Source: Micromonospora sp. CCTCC AA 2012012
GTDB taxonomy: Bacteria > Actinomycetota > Actinomycetes > Mycobacteriales > Micromonosporaceae
Reading direction: 5' to 3'
Assembly (NCBI RefSeq): GCF_040499845.1
Contig: NZ_CP159342.1
Location: 5,952,001-6,016,000, forward strand
Length of the DNA stretch: 64,000 nucleotides
The notes below the pieces were generated by a model that did not search any database, was not told where the DNA came from, and saw only the letters and a program-made list of their open reading frames with translations. The position numbers were made by a program, and so were the translations under genes. Below are positions 35,464 to 43,666 of this stretch, piece by piece. Position 1 is the stretch's first letter; every line of letters begins with the position of its first letter.

Positions 35464-35526
35464 CGTTGATCATGGAGTTTGCGGCGCGACACGCCGGTGT
35501 CGACGCCGCTAACCTCATGATCGACG
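35464..35526. repeat. Intergenic inverted repeat, family A copy 2
   Basis: Arms 35464-35485 (CGTTGATCATGGAGTTTGCG...) and 35505-35526 (...CCTCATGATCGACG) pair with four mismatches. It lies between livM and the SDR gene and shares the TTGATCATG core with copies at 4592-4655 and 39246-39302. An apparent ATG start for the SDR inside the left arm is not real. Confidence 0.8.
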
Positions 35527-35549
35527 GAGCTGAGTGGAGGGGGCAGGGC

Positions 35550-36296
35550 GTGGGGGAGCGGTTGGCGGTTGTCAGTGGGGGTGGGACCGGGATCGGGGCG
35601 GCCGTCGTGCGGGGGCTCGTGATCGACGGGTACGACGTGATCATCGTGGGGCGGCGGGGGGAGGTGCTGCGGGAGACCGCGGAGCGGATCTCGTGGGAGA
35701 GCGGCCGGTCGTCGGCGGTTCAGGCGGTGGTCGCCGACCTCACCGATCCCGCGCAGGTGGCCGGGGTGGTGGCGGCGGTCGGCGAGCGGACCGTGGACGC
35801 GGTGGTGAACAACGCCGGTGGCTACCTGGGCGGGGACACCGACACCCTGGTCGACGTGGCCGCGTGGTGGCGGGCCAACCTCGACGCCAACGTGCTGACC
35901 GCCGTCCTGCTGACCGAGGCGCTGCTGCCGGCGCTGCGGCGGCCCGGTGGGCGGGTCGTCCTGGTCGGCTCCATCGCCGCCCAGCGCGGCGGGGCCGGGC
36001 CGTACTCGGCGGCGAAGGCGGCGCTGCACGGCTGGGCGTACGACCTGGCCGCCCGGCTCGGCAACGAGCAGATCACCGTCAACGTGGTCAGCCCCGGCTA
36101 TGTCGCCGACACCGAGTTCTTCGGCGACCGGATGACGCCGGAGGGGCACGCCGCCCGGGTGGCGGCCACCCTCGTCGGCCGGGCCGGCGAGCCGGACGAC
36201 ATCGCGGCGGCCGTCCGCTATCTGGTCGGCCCCTCCGCCGGCTACGTCACCGGGCAGGTGCTCGGCGTCAACGGCGGCTCCGTCCTCGGCCGCTGA
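35550..36296 (+). CDS. Short-chain dehydrogenase/reductase
   Basis: 248-residue classical SDR. NAD(P)-binding 'VVSGGGTGIGAAVV' (TGxxxGIG with S for T), 'VVNNAGGYLGGD' (NNAG), catalytic Ser in 'VVLVGSIAAQRGG', and 'YSAAKAALH' (YxxxK). The C-terminal 'GYVTGQVLGVNGGSVLG' is typical of FabG-like reductases. Substrate unknown. I chose the GTG at 35550, with GGAGGGGG six bases upstream, because the upstream ATG frame runs through the intergenic repeat. The stop codon lies inside a 26-base tandem duplication. Confidence 0.9.
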   Translation: MGERLAVVSGGGTGIGAAVVRGLVIDGYDVIIVGRRGEVLRETAERISWESGRSSAVQAVVADLTDPAQVAGVVAAVGERTVDAVVNNAGGYLGGDTDTLVDVAAWWRANLDANVLTAVLLTEALLPALRRPGGRVVLVGSIAAQRGGAGPYSAAKAALHGWAYDLAARLGNEQITVNVVSPGYVADTEFFGDRMTPEGHAARVAATLVGRAGEPDDIAAAVRYLVGPSAGYVTGQVLGVNGGSVLGR

Positions 36297-36345
36297 GCGC
36301 CGGACCCGTCGACGCACGCTGAGCGCCGGACCCGTCGACGCACGC
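36291..36345. repeat. 26-base tandem duplication spanning the SDR stop codon
   Basis: The unit CGCTGAGCGCCGGACCCGTC + GACGCA occurs at 36291-36316 and again at 36317-36342, identical, followed by a further CGC. The first copy contains the TGA stop of the SDR gene. Confidence 0.9.
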
Positions 36346-36397
36346 AGGAGCGGCGACCCCCCGTGTGGCCGCCGCCCCTGGTGCGCCGAGTCGTGGA

Positions 36398-37213
36398 TCA
36401 GCCGTTCAGCAGGTCGTACGCCGCCGCCGGCGCCTTCGTCGCGGTGCTGCCGCCCGGCCTGGTGATCTTCGGGGCGGTGCCGTAGTCGACGTAGCTGACC
36501 ACGTAGTCGTACGCCTTGCGCTTCCCGGCCGCCGGCATCTTCAGCGTCAACGACGTGAGGTGCCGGTCCGGGCCGACCACCGCGGTGAACGGCACCTGCC
36601 TGCCGGCCTCCCCGAGGGCCGCAGCCTCGCCGTCCTCCAACGCCTTCGCCGCCTCGCCCTCGGTCACGTCGATGACCCCGGCGTACCGCCCCGGGGCCTG
36701 CTCCTGGACGGAGGTGGCCGCCTGGATCAGCGGACCGGCGTTGCCCAGGTCCGCGCCGTCGTAGCTGGGCGCGCTGGCGGCGTCCTTCAGCCTGGACCGG
36801 TCCAGCTTCATCCACTTGTCCGGGAACTTCGGCAGGCCCGGCCGACCGGTGAACTTCGCCTTCAGCCACAGCTCGTCGTCGATCACCAGGAAGGAGAGCT
36901 TCGTGGTGACGCCGTCGGAGTCCGCCGGCATCAGCGTCACCATCTCGAACGCCTTGGCCGCCGGGTCGACCCGACCGCTGAGCGTGCTGGACGCGTCCCG
37001 GCCGGTGAACCGGAACGCCCCCTCCGTCCCCTGCGGGACGGTCGCCAGCAGCGCGTCCTTCGGCGAGGTGGCCGGCGTGGCCGGCGCGTTGGCCGTCCCG
37101 TCGGCCCCGTCGGCCGGCCCGCAGCCGCCGAGCAGGGCAGTCGCGGCCACCGCGACGGTGACCGCCCCGACCATCCGTCGGATCGTGCCGGTGCCGCCCA
37201 TTGCCTGTGTCAT
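36398..37213 (-). CDS. LppX/LprAFG-like lipoprotein
   Basis: 271 residues. Exported lipoprotein with lipobox 'LLGGCG' (Cys about residue 30) followed by a Thr/Ala/Pro linker and a body resembling the LppX_LprAFG family: 'ALLATVPQGTEGAFRFTGRD', 'LSGRVDPAAKAFEMVTLMPA', 'FLVIDDELWLKAKFTG'. Mycobacterial relatives carry lipids or glycolipids to the outer envelope; here the role is unknown. The ATG at 37213 precedes the signal peptide directly. The longer frame upstream overlaps the divergent SARP gene. Confidence 0.8.
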   Translation of the reverse strand: MTQAMGGTGTIRRMVGAVTVAVAATALLGGCGPADGADGTANAPATPATSPKDALLATVPQGTEGAFRFTGRDASSTLSGRVDPAAKAFEMVTLMPADSDGVTTKLSFLVIDDELWLKAKFTGRPGLPKFPDKWMKLDRSRLKDAASAPSYDGADLGNAGPLIQAATSVQEQAPGRYAGVIDVTEGEAAKALEDGEAAALGEAGRQVPFTAVVGPDRHLTSLTLKMPAAGKRKAYDYVVSYVDYGTAPKITRPGGSTATKAPAAAYDLLNG

Positions 37214-37356
37214 CGCAGTTCTCTTTCTTCGTTGCCTGGCTCCTGCCGATGACGATGCTGCAGCCCGGCACGGCCGATCCGCTGCCGATATGCTGCCGTC
37301 CGGCTGCCGGGCACTGCCGTCCGGCGACACCGGAGGTGTCAGGAGCGGAAACTCGC

Positions 37357-39285
37357 ATGTCAGGAACGAAGCCGCCGGAGGGACCGGCCGGTGCCGGACC
37401 ACTGCCGGCGCCGCTGCGTTTCGACCTCCTCGGGCCGCAGCGGGCCTGGTACGCCGACCGGGAACTCGATCTCGGCCCCGGCAAGCAGCGGGCCGTGCTG
37501 GCGGTGCTGCTGCTCAGCGCCGGCCGGCCGGTGCCCACCGGGCAGATCGTCGAGGCGGTCTGGCCCGAGGAACCGCCCGCCAACGGCACCAACGTGGTGC
37601 AGAAGTACGTCGCCGGGCTGCGCCGGGTCTTCGAACCGGACCGCTCCCCGCGCAGCCCCGGTCAGGTGCTGACCCTGACCGACGCCGGCTATCTGCTCCG
37701 GGCCGGGCCGGAGGCGGTGGACGCGGTCCGCTTCGAGCGGGGCGTGCACCGGGCGCGGCAGCGGCACGCCGAGGGGCGTACCGATGCGGCGCTGGGCGAG
37801 GTGAGCGCCGCGCTCCGACTGTGGCAGGGGGAGCCGTTCACCGGCTTCGCCGGGCCGTTCTTCGAGGCCGCCCGGCATCGGCTGGTCGAGCTGCGGGCCG
37901 GGGCGTTGGAGACCCGGGCCGACCTGCTGCTGGAGCTGGGACGGCACCGGGAACTGGTCGGCGAACTGGTGGAGCTGGTCGCCGAGTTCCCGGTCCGGGA
38001 GCGGCTGCGCCAGCAGCTCATGCTCGCGCTGCACCGCAGCGGCCGGCAGGCGGAGGCGCTGGCCGCGTACCGGGAGTTCGGCGAGCTGCTCCGCGAGGAG
38101 TACGGCATCGAGCCGGGCGAGGCGCTCCGGGAGCTGCACCGGCGGATCCTCCGCTCCGACCCGGCGCTGACCCCGCCGTCCCGGCCGGCCGAGCCACCCG
38201 CCCCGCCGTCCCGGCCGGCCGCGCCACCCGCCCCGCCGGCCGCCGGCCCGGCACCGGAGGACCCGCCGGAGCCGTCACCACCGGCGCCACGTACCCCGGT
38301 CGCCGTTGACCCCGGGCGGCCCGGACCGGTCGCCGTCGACCCCGGGCGGCCCGGACCGGTCGCCGCCGACCCGGTACGGCCCGGAGCTGCACCCGTCGGC
38401 CCCGTGCCGTCCGGGTCGGTCGGTGCCGTTCCCGTGCCGTACCCGCCGCCGCCCGCCGTCGCGGGCGGGTTCGCGCCCGGCCTGCCGCCGCCCTACGTCG
38501 CCCACCCCGGGCTGCCGCCGGCAGCGGTCCCGCCGCCCCACGTCGCCGGCAGGTACCAGCCACGGCCGTTGCCCTGGTGGGTGAGCGCCGGCGCGACCGT
38601 CACCGGTGCCGCCATCACCCTGCTGTCGTTCGGCTCGCTCACCTGGGCGGTGGTCCTCGCGTACGCGCTGTGGCGGCGCAGCTGGCGGCTCGCGGTGGCC
38701 GGCCTCGGCTACCTCGCCCTGGTCGCCAGCGTGCTCTTCCTCGCGATGCGGTCGACCGGGAACGACGAGGGCACGGACGCCGAGGCGTTCTACGTGGTGG
38801 GCACGCTCGGGTTCTGCTGGCTGGTGGGCACCGTTCAGGTGGTGCTGATCAGCCCGGCGGTGTGGGCGGCGGTACGCCGGCTCTTCGGGGCCGACGAGCG
38901 GCGGGTCACCGACGAGCGGCGGGTACGCCGGGAACAGGCCCGCTATCTGCTGCACCACTATCCGGCCGCCCGGTACGACCTGGGCATCGGCCGCCCCGAC
39001 CTGCCCGGCGTCTTCGACGACGGTGGGCTGGTCGACGTCAACGGCGTGCCCGACCAAGTGCTCGCGACCCTGCCCGGGCTCACCCCCGACCAGTACCAGC
39101 GGGTCGTCGCCGACCGCTGGCTGCGCGGCCCGTACGCCTCGATGGAGGACCTGGCGGGGCGCTGCCTGCTCCCGGCGGCCCTCACCGACTCCCTCCGCGA
39201 CCTCCTGCTCTTCCTCCCTCCGCCGGGTCCTCCCTCGGGCGTCGTTGATCAAGAGGTTCCGGTCCCCGGCGCCCCCGGATCGTGA
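37357..39285 (+). CDS. Membrane-tethered SARP regulator with helix-hairpin-helix-like C-terminus
   Basis: 642 residues. N-terminal OmpR-like DNA-binding domain (about 20-110, 'ELDLGPGKQRAVLAVLLLSA') and bacterial transcriptional activation domain (about 120-260, 'PFTGFAGPFFEAARHRLVEL'), the SARP/AfsR plan without NB-ARC. Then a long Pro-rich linker with a duplicated VAVDPGRPGP unit, three membrane segments (about 408-430, 445-465, 482-505), and a C-terminal domain (about 555-610) with 'LVDVNGVPDQVLATLPGLTP' and 'GPYASMEDLAG', the ComEA-type helix-hairpin-helix pattern. ATG 37357 has GGAG upstream. Its last 15 codons are inside a family A repeat. Confidence 0.82.
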   Translation: MSGTKPPEGPAGAGPLPAPLRFDLLGPQRAWYADRELDLGPGKQRAVLAVLLLSAGRPVPTGQIVEAVWPEEPPANGTNVVQKYVAGLRRVFEPDRSPRSPGQVLTLTDAGYLLRAGPEAVDAVRFERGVHRARQRHAEGRTDAALGEVSAALRLWQGEPFTGFAGPFFEAARHRLVELRAGALETRADLLLELGRHRELVGELVELVAEFPVRERLRQQLMLALHRSGRQAEALAAYREFGELLREEYGIEPGEALRELHRRILRSDPALTPPSRPAEPPAPPSRPAAPPAPPAAGPAPEDPPEPSPPAPRTPVAVDPGRPGPVAVDPGRPGPVAADPVRPGAAPVGPVPSGSVGAVPVPYPPPPAVAGGFAPGLPPPYVAHPGLPPAAVPPPHVAGRYQPRPLPWWVSAGATVTGAAITLLSFGSLTWAVVLAYALWRRSWRLAVAGLGYLALVASVLFLAMRSTGNDEGTDAEAFYVVGTLGFCWLVGTVQVVLISPAVWAAVRRLFGADERRVTDERRVRREQARYLLHHYPAARYDLGIGRPDLPGVFDDGGLVDVNGVPDQVLATLPGLTPDQYQRVVADRWLRGPYASMEDLAGRCLLPAALTDSLRDLLLFLPPPGPPSGVVDQEVPVPGAPGS

Positions 39286-39302
39286 CGCAAACCTCTTGAT
39301 CA
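39246..39302. repeat. Intergenic inverted repeat, family A copy 3, covering the SARP 3' end
   Basis: Perfect 13-base arms TGATCAAGAGGTT (39246-39258) and AACCTCTTGATCA (39290-39302). The left arm codes for 'VVDQEVPVPG' of the SARP protein and the stop at 39283-39285 is in the loop. Related copies at 4592 and 35464 carry TGATCATG in place of TGATCAAG. Confidence 0.8.
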
Positions 39303-39362
39303 CCGGGGCGGGGGCGTGCGGGAGGGCGGGGTGGGAGGGGGTGGGGGTGGTAGGAATGCCGG

Positions 39363-41486
39363 ATGGGTGAGGATCGGGCGGCCGTGCGGGAGCGGGCCGA
39401 GGGGGTGCTGCGGCGGTTGGCCGGCGAGCACGCGCGGCTCCGCGAGGACCAGTGGCGGGCGATCGAGGCCCTGGTGGTGGACCGGCGTCGGGTGCTCTGC
39501 GTCCAGCGCACCGGGTGGGGCAAGTCGGCGGTCTACTTCGTGGCGACCGCGCTGCTGCGGGAGCGCCCCGACGCCGCCGGGCCGACGGTGATCGTGTCGC
39601 CGCTGCTGGCGCTGATGCGCAACCAGGTGGAGTCGGCCGCGCGGGCCGGCATCCGCGCCCGGACGATCAACTCGGCGAACCTCGACGAGTGGGACGAGAT
39701 CACCGCGGAGATCCACGCCGGAGCGGTGGACGTGCTGCTGATCAGCCCGGAGCGCCTCAACAATCCGGACTTCCGGGACACCGTGCTGCCGAAGCTGGCC
39801 GCCACCACCGGCCTGCTGGTGGTGGACGAGGCGCACTGCGTCTCCGACTGGGGGCACGACTTCCGGCCGGACTACCGCCGGCTGCGCACCTTCCTCGGCA
39901 ACCTGCCCGAGCGCACCCCGGTGCTCGCCACCACCGCCACCGCCAACGAGCGGGTCACCGCCGACGTCGCCGAGCAACTGGGGGATGCCCTCGTGCTGCG
40001 CGGCACCCTGGACCGGGAGTCGCTGCGGCTGGGCGTGGTCGACCTGCCCAGCCCGGCGCACCGGCTGGCCTGGCTCGCCGACCACCTGGACGGGCTCCCC
40101 GGCTCGGGCATCATCTACACGTTGACCGTCGCGGCGGCCGGCGAGACCGCCGAGTTCCTGCGGGCCCGCGGCTGGTCGGTCGCGTCGTACACCGGGCAGG
40201 CCGAGGACGCCGACCGGCGGGCCGCCGAGCAGGACCTGCTCGACAACAAGATCAAGGCTTTGGTGGCCACCAGCGCGCTGGGCATGGGCTTCGACAAGCC
40301 GGACCTCGGCTTCGTGGTGCACCTCGGTGCGCCGCCCTCGCCGATCGCCTACTACCAGCAGGTCGGCCGCGCCGGCCGCGCCGTCGAGCACGCCGAGGTG
40401 CTCCTCCTGCCCGGCGTCGAGGACGCCGCCATCTGGCGCTACTTCGCCTCGCTCGCCTTCCCGCCCGAGGAGCAGGTCCGGGCGGTGCTGGCCGCGCTGC
40501 CCACCGACCGGCCGATGTCCACGCAGGCGCTGGAACCGATCGTGGACCTGCGCCGGACCCGGCTGGAGCTGATGCTCAAGGTGCTCGACGTGGACGGCGC
40601 GGTCCGCCGGGTGCGCGGCGGCTGGCTCGCCACCGGCGAGCCCTGGGTCTATGACGAGGCCCGGTTGCGCCGCGTCGCCGAGGCGCGCACCGCCGAGCAG
40701 CAGGCCATGCGGGAGTACGCCACCACGTCCCGCTGCCGGATGCGCTACCTGCGGGAATGCCTGGACGACGCCGGGGCGGTCGACTGCGGCCGGTGCGACA
40801 CCTGTGCCGGCCCGCTCTTCACCGCCGAGGTCTCCGACGCGGCCCTGAGCGCCGCGCAGACCTTCCTGGGCCGCCCCGGGGTGGCGGTGCCGCCGAAGAA
40901 GCTCTGGCCGACCGGGTTGGAGGCGGTGGGCGTACCCCTGAAGGGGCGGATTCCCCCCGACGAGCAGGCGCTGCCGGGGCGGGCCGTGGGCCGGCTGTCG
41001 GACCTGGGCTGGGGTGGGCGGCTGCGCGGCCTGGTCGGGCCGGAGGCCGCCGACGGGCCGGTCCCCGACGACGTGACGGCGGCCGTGGTGGAGGTGCTGA
41101 AGGCCTGGGCGCACGGCGACGACCCGTGGCCGCGCCGCCCGGCCGGCGTGGTCGCCGTCGGCTCCCGGACCCGACCGACGCTGGTGGGCTCGCTCGCCGA
41201 GCGGATCGCCACGGTCGGGCGGCTGCCGCTGCTCGGCCAGGTGGTCCCGACCGGTCCGGCCGGTGCCGGCGGGCCGCGCGGCAACAGCGCCCAACGGGTA
41301 CGCGCCCTGCACGACGCCTTCACCGTCCCCGCCGACCTGGCCGACGCGCTGGCCGGGCTGGACGGTCCGGTGCTGCTCGTCGACGACCTGGTCGACTCGG
41401 GCTGGACGATGACCATGGCGGCCCGGCTGCTGCGCCGGGCGGGCGCCCCCGACGTGCTGCCCCTCGCCCTCGCCGTCGCCGGCTGA
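39363..41486 (+). CDS. RecQ-like DNA helicase fused to a phosphoribosyltransferase-like domain
   Basis: 707 residues. Superfamily 2 helicase core: Walker A 'RTGWGKSAVYF', 'VIVSPLLALMRNQV', DEAH box 'LLVVDEAHCVSDWGHDF', 'LATTATANERV', motif VI 'YYQQVGRAGRA'. A RecQ-type zinc site follows ('CRMRYLRECL', 'DCGRCDTC'). The last 130 residues look like a type I phosphoribosyltransferase: 'PVLLVDDLVDSGWTMTMAAR' is the PRPP-binding loop (ComF-like). The HRDC domain is absent. The fusion links DNA unwinding and a nucleotide-type binding domain; its role is unknown. ATG 39363 with AGGAA upstream. Confidence 0.9.
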   Translation: MGEDRAAVRERAEGVLRRLAGEHARLREDQWRAIEALVVDRRRVLCVQRTGWGKSAVYFVATALLRERPDAAGPTVIVSPLLALMRNQVESAARAGIRARTINSANLDEWDEITAEIHAGAVDVLLISPERLNNPDFRDTVLPKLAATTGLLVVDEAHCVSDWGHDFRPDYRRLRTFLGNLPERTPVLATTATANERVTADVAEQLGDALVLRGTLDRESLRLGVVDLPSPAHRLAWLADHLDGLPGSGIIYTLTVAAAGETAEFLRARGWSVASYTGQAEDADRRAAEQDLLDNKIKALVATSALGMGFDKPDLGFVVHLGAPPSPIAYYQQVGRAGRAVEHAEVLLLPGVEDAAIWRYFASLAFPPEEQVRAVLAALPTDRPMSTQALEPIVDLRRTRLELMLKVLDVDGAVRRVRGGWLATGEPWVYDEARLRRVAEARTAEQQAMREYATTSRCRMRYLRECLDDAGAVDCGRCDTCAGPLFTAEVSDAALSAAQTFLGRPGVAVPPKKLWPTGLEAVGVPLKGRIPPDEQALPGRAVGRLSDLGWGGRLRGLVGPEAADGPVPDDVTAAVVEVLKAWAHGDDPWPRRPAGVVAVGSRTRPTLVGSLAERIATVGRLPLLGQVVPTGPAGAGGPRGNSAQRVRALHDAFTVPADLADALAGLDGPVLLVDDLVDSGWTMTMAARLLRRAGAPDVLPLALAVAG

Positions 41487-41638
41487 CCACGCCCGTCGCC
41501 CCTGCGGCGGTGATCGGGCGGGTCGTCGGGGGTCGTCCGGTGCGACGGGAAAGTTCCCGGGCGGCCGGGATTGCGACGACTGCCACGGTCACCCGTCGTG
41601 GGCCGGTCGGCGTCACGCCCGCCGGTACGGTGGGGCCC

Positions 41639-42607
41639 ATGACCGAGCAGCCCGCCCCCGGGCCCGAGCCGGCCGACCCGGTGACGGGGGAGCCGGCCGC
41701 CCCGCCGGACCGGAGCACGCTGCGGCTGGCGCTCGTCGTCGGCGGACTCGTGCTCGCCGTGCTGCTCGGCTTCGGCCTGGGCCGGCTGAACCCGCCCCCG
41801 CCCACCACGGGCGCCGTCCCGGCGGCGGCCACCGGCGGCCACACCCATCCGCCCGGCACGGCCCCGCACGCGCACGGCGGTGCCGCCGTCGAGCAGGCCG
41901 GCCCGGACGCCGCCGGGCTCTCGGTCAGCTCCGGCGGCTACACCCTGGCCCCGTCGACCGTGGCGTTCGCCGTCGGCCGGGCCGGCGAGTTCCGCTTCCG
42001 GATCACCGACGAGCGTCGCCGGCCGGCGACCCGGTTCGCGGTGGTCCACGACAAGCCGATGCACCTGATCGTGGTGCGCCGCGACCTCACCGGCTACCGG
42101 CACCTGCACCCGACGATGGCGGCGGACGGCACCTGGACGGTGCCGCTGACCCTGCCCGAGGCGGGTGTCTGGCGGGCGTACGCGGACTTCACGGCGGTCG
42201 CCGACGACGGCCGGCAGACGGCGGTGACGCTCGGCGTCGACCTGACCGCGTCCGGCGGGTACGCGCCCCGCCCGCTGCCCGCCCCGGCCACCTCGACCAC
42301 GGTCGACGGGTTCACCGTCGACTACCAGGGCACCCCGAAGGTCGGCGAGTCGGTGCCGTTGCGCTTCCGGGTCACCACCGCCGGCGCGGCCGCCCCGCTG
42401 GAGCCCTACCTGGGCGCGTACGGCCACCTGGTCGCGCTCCGCGAGGGCGATCTGGGCTACCTGCACGTACACCCGGAGACCCGGCGGGACGGCGACCTGG
42501 TCACGTTCGCGCTGACCGCGCCCGGGCCGGGGCGCTACCGGATGTTCCTGGACTTCCAGGTCGCCGGGGTGGTGCGGACCGCCGCGTTCACCGTGACGGT
42601 GTCCTGA
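41639..42607 (+). CDS. Membrane-anchored His-rich extracellular protein
   Basis: 322 residues. A 30-residue acidic/Pro-rich N-terminus, one membrane segment ('LALVVGGLVLAVLLGFGLG', about 31-49), a His-rich stretch ('GGHTHPPGTAPHAHGG'), then two beta-sandwich-like domains with repeated His: 'HDKPMHLIVVRRDLTGYRHL', 'LGAYGHLVALREG', 'YLHVHPE'. The His pattern and YtkA/FixH-like repeat suggest metal (possibly copper) handling outside the membrane, but no family can be named with confidence. ATG 41639. The 152 bases before it hold no signal I recognise. Convergent with the HTH gene. Confidence 0.7.
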   Translation: MTEQPAPGPEPADPVTGEPAAPPDRSTLRLALVVGGLVLAVLLGFGLGRLNPPPPTTGAVPAAATGGHTHPPGTAPHAHGGAAVEQAGPDAAGLSVSSGGYTLAPSTVAFAVGRAGEFRFRITDERRRPATRFAVVHDKPMHLIVVRRDLTGYRHLHPTMAADGTWTVPLTLPEAGVWRAYADFTAVADDGRQTAVTLGVDLTASGGYAPRPLPAPATSTTVDGFTVDYQGTPKVGESVPLRFRVTTAGAAAPLEPYLGAYGHLVALREGDLGYLHVHPETRRDGDLVTFALTAPGPGRYRMFLDFQVAGVVRTAAFTVTVS

Positions 42608-42632
42608 CCGGGCGGCCGGACGATCGGCGTGC

Positions 42633-43049
42633 TCAGCCGGCCCGGCGGACCGGACGGCGGGCCAGATAGCGCAGCAGGTCGCGGATGTGGTGCTTCTCCT
42701 CGGCGGGGACCGTGGGGTCGGCGAGCCGCTCCAGGATCACCCGCACGTCCGCCTCGACCGGGCCGTCCTCGGCGCGGCGGCGCGGGGCGGGGCCGGCGTC
42801 CGGCAGGCCGAGGGCGCGGAACGCCGCGGCGACCGGCAGGTCGAGGGCGGCGCAGAAGCCGCGCACCTTGGCCAACTCGGGATAGTCCTGCCAGTCCCCG
42901 GCGAGCCAGCGGAAGACGGTGGACCGACCGACGCCGGTGTGCGAGGCGAGGTCCGTCACGGTCCAGCCGCGTTCCTCACGGGCGTCGTCGATGGCGCGGC
43001 GGACGAAGCGCGCGAACGCCATCTGCGGAGAGACCTCTGCGGAGCCCAT
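42633..43049 (-). CDS. Helix-turn-helix (XRE-type) regulator
   Basis: 138 residues. The central part 'REERGWTVTDLASHTGVGRS' plus 'TVFRWLAGDWQDYPE' is a Cro/CI-type helix-turn-helix; the C-terminal half is a short helical region ('DVRVILERLADPTVPAEEKH'). No effector domain. The start may be the ATG at 43049 or the one at 43022. Divergent from a small membrane-protein gene, with palindromes at 43128-43161 between them. Confidence 0.82.
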   Translation of the reverse strand: MGSAEVSPQMAFARFVRRAIDDAREERGWTVTDLASHTGVGRSTVFRWLAGDWQDYPELAKVRGFCAALDLPVAAAFRALGLPDAGPAPRRRAEDGPVEADVRVILERLADPTVPAEEKHHIRDLLRYLARRPVRRAG

Positions 43050-43127
43050 CCCTGCGGAATTCCCTTTCCGGCCGGGGCACCGGACGGTGCGTTCCCGAGC
43101 CTAGTACGCCGCGCCCCCGAATCAACT

Positions 43128-43161
43128 GACCGATCGGTCCGAACGTCCCGTGGACGGGACG
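43128..43161. promoter_or_regulatory. Palindromes between HTH regulator and membrane-protein gene
   Basis: GACCGATCGGTC (43128-43139, perfect 12-mer) and CGTCCCG-TGGA-CGGGACG (43144-43161). The first looks like a repressor operator; which protein binds it is unknown. The stretch CGGTCAATTAATATCGAC just beyond (to about 43200) is AT-rich for this genome and may be a promoter. Confidence 0.5.
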
Positions 43162-43252
43162 CCACCCGGCGTTGGTTGCCTGCGGTCAATTAATATCGAC
43201 GTTCGCCGCGTGCCTGCGGCGTCACCCTCTGGAACCGCGCACGAGGAGCACC

Positions 43253-43666
43253 ATGGCCGAGCCCACCCGTCCGGCGCCGCACAGTCCCGGGGCGATCAGC
43301 CTCTTCTTCGTGGTCAAGGCCGGCGTCTTCGCCCTGGGTTTCTGGATCTGGCTGCTGGTACTGGTGCTCGGTGACGACCCGGCCAGCGGCGCGCACGTCC
43401 TCGCCGCGACCGGCGCGACCACCACCACGCTCGTCGGCGTGCTCCTCGGCGCGCGGCTGGCGGTGCAGCGCAACGCCGCCCTCCGGCACGCCGAACTCAA
43501 GCGGCTGCTGGTGGACATCTCCTGGAACGCCTTCACCGCCGCCGGGAACGCCGAGCACCCGGCCAAGGTGGTGCCCTTTCCGACGCTGCCCCCGGAGAGC
43601 GAACGGCTGACCCTCCTCGACCGGGGTGAGCGAGGTCGGGGCGGCAGCTCCGAGCGTCGCCGCTAG
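43253..43666 (+). CDS. Small membrane protein, unknown function
   Basis: 137 residues with two predicted membrane helices ('ISLFFVVKAGVFALGFWIWL' and 'VLAATGATTTTLVGVLLGAR') and a basic C-terminal tail. No family recognised. The ATG at 43253 follows GAGGAG. Its TAG stop overlaps the convergent methyltransferase stop in the shared CTAG at 43663-43666. Confidence 0.7.
   Translation: MAEPTRPAPHSPGAISLFFVVKAGVFALGFWIWLLVLVLGDDPASGAHVLAATGATTTTLVGVLLGARLAVQRNAALRHAELKRLLVDISWNAFTAAGNAEHPAKVVPFPTLPPESERLTLLDRGERGRGGSSERRR

Noticed and set aside
35466-35549. Upstream ATG start for the SDR
   Set aside because: It lies within a family A inverted repeat; the GTG at 35550 has the RBS and begins the domain.
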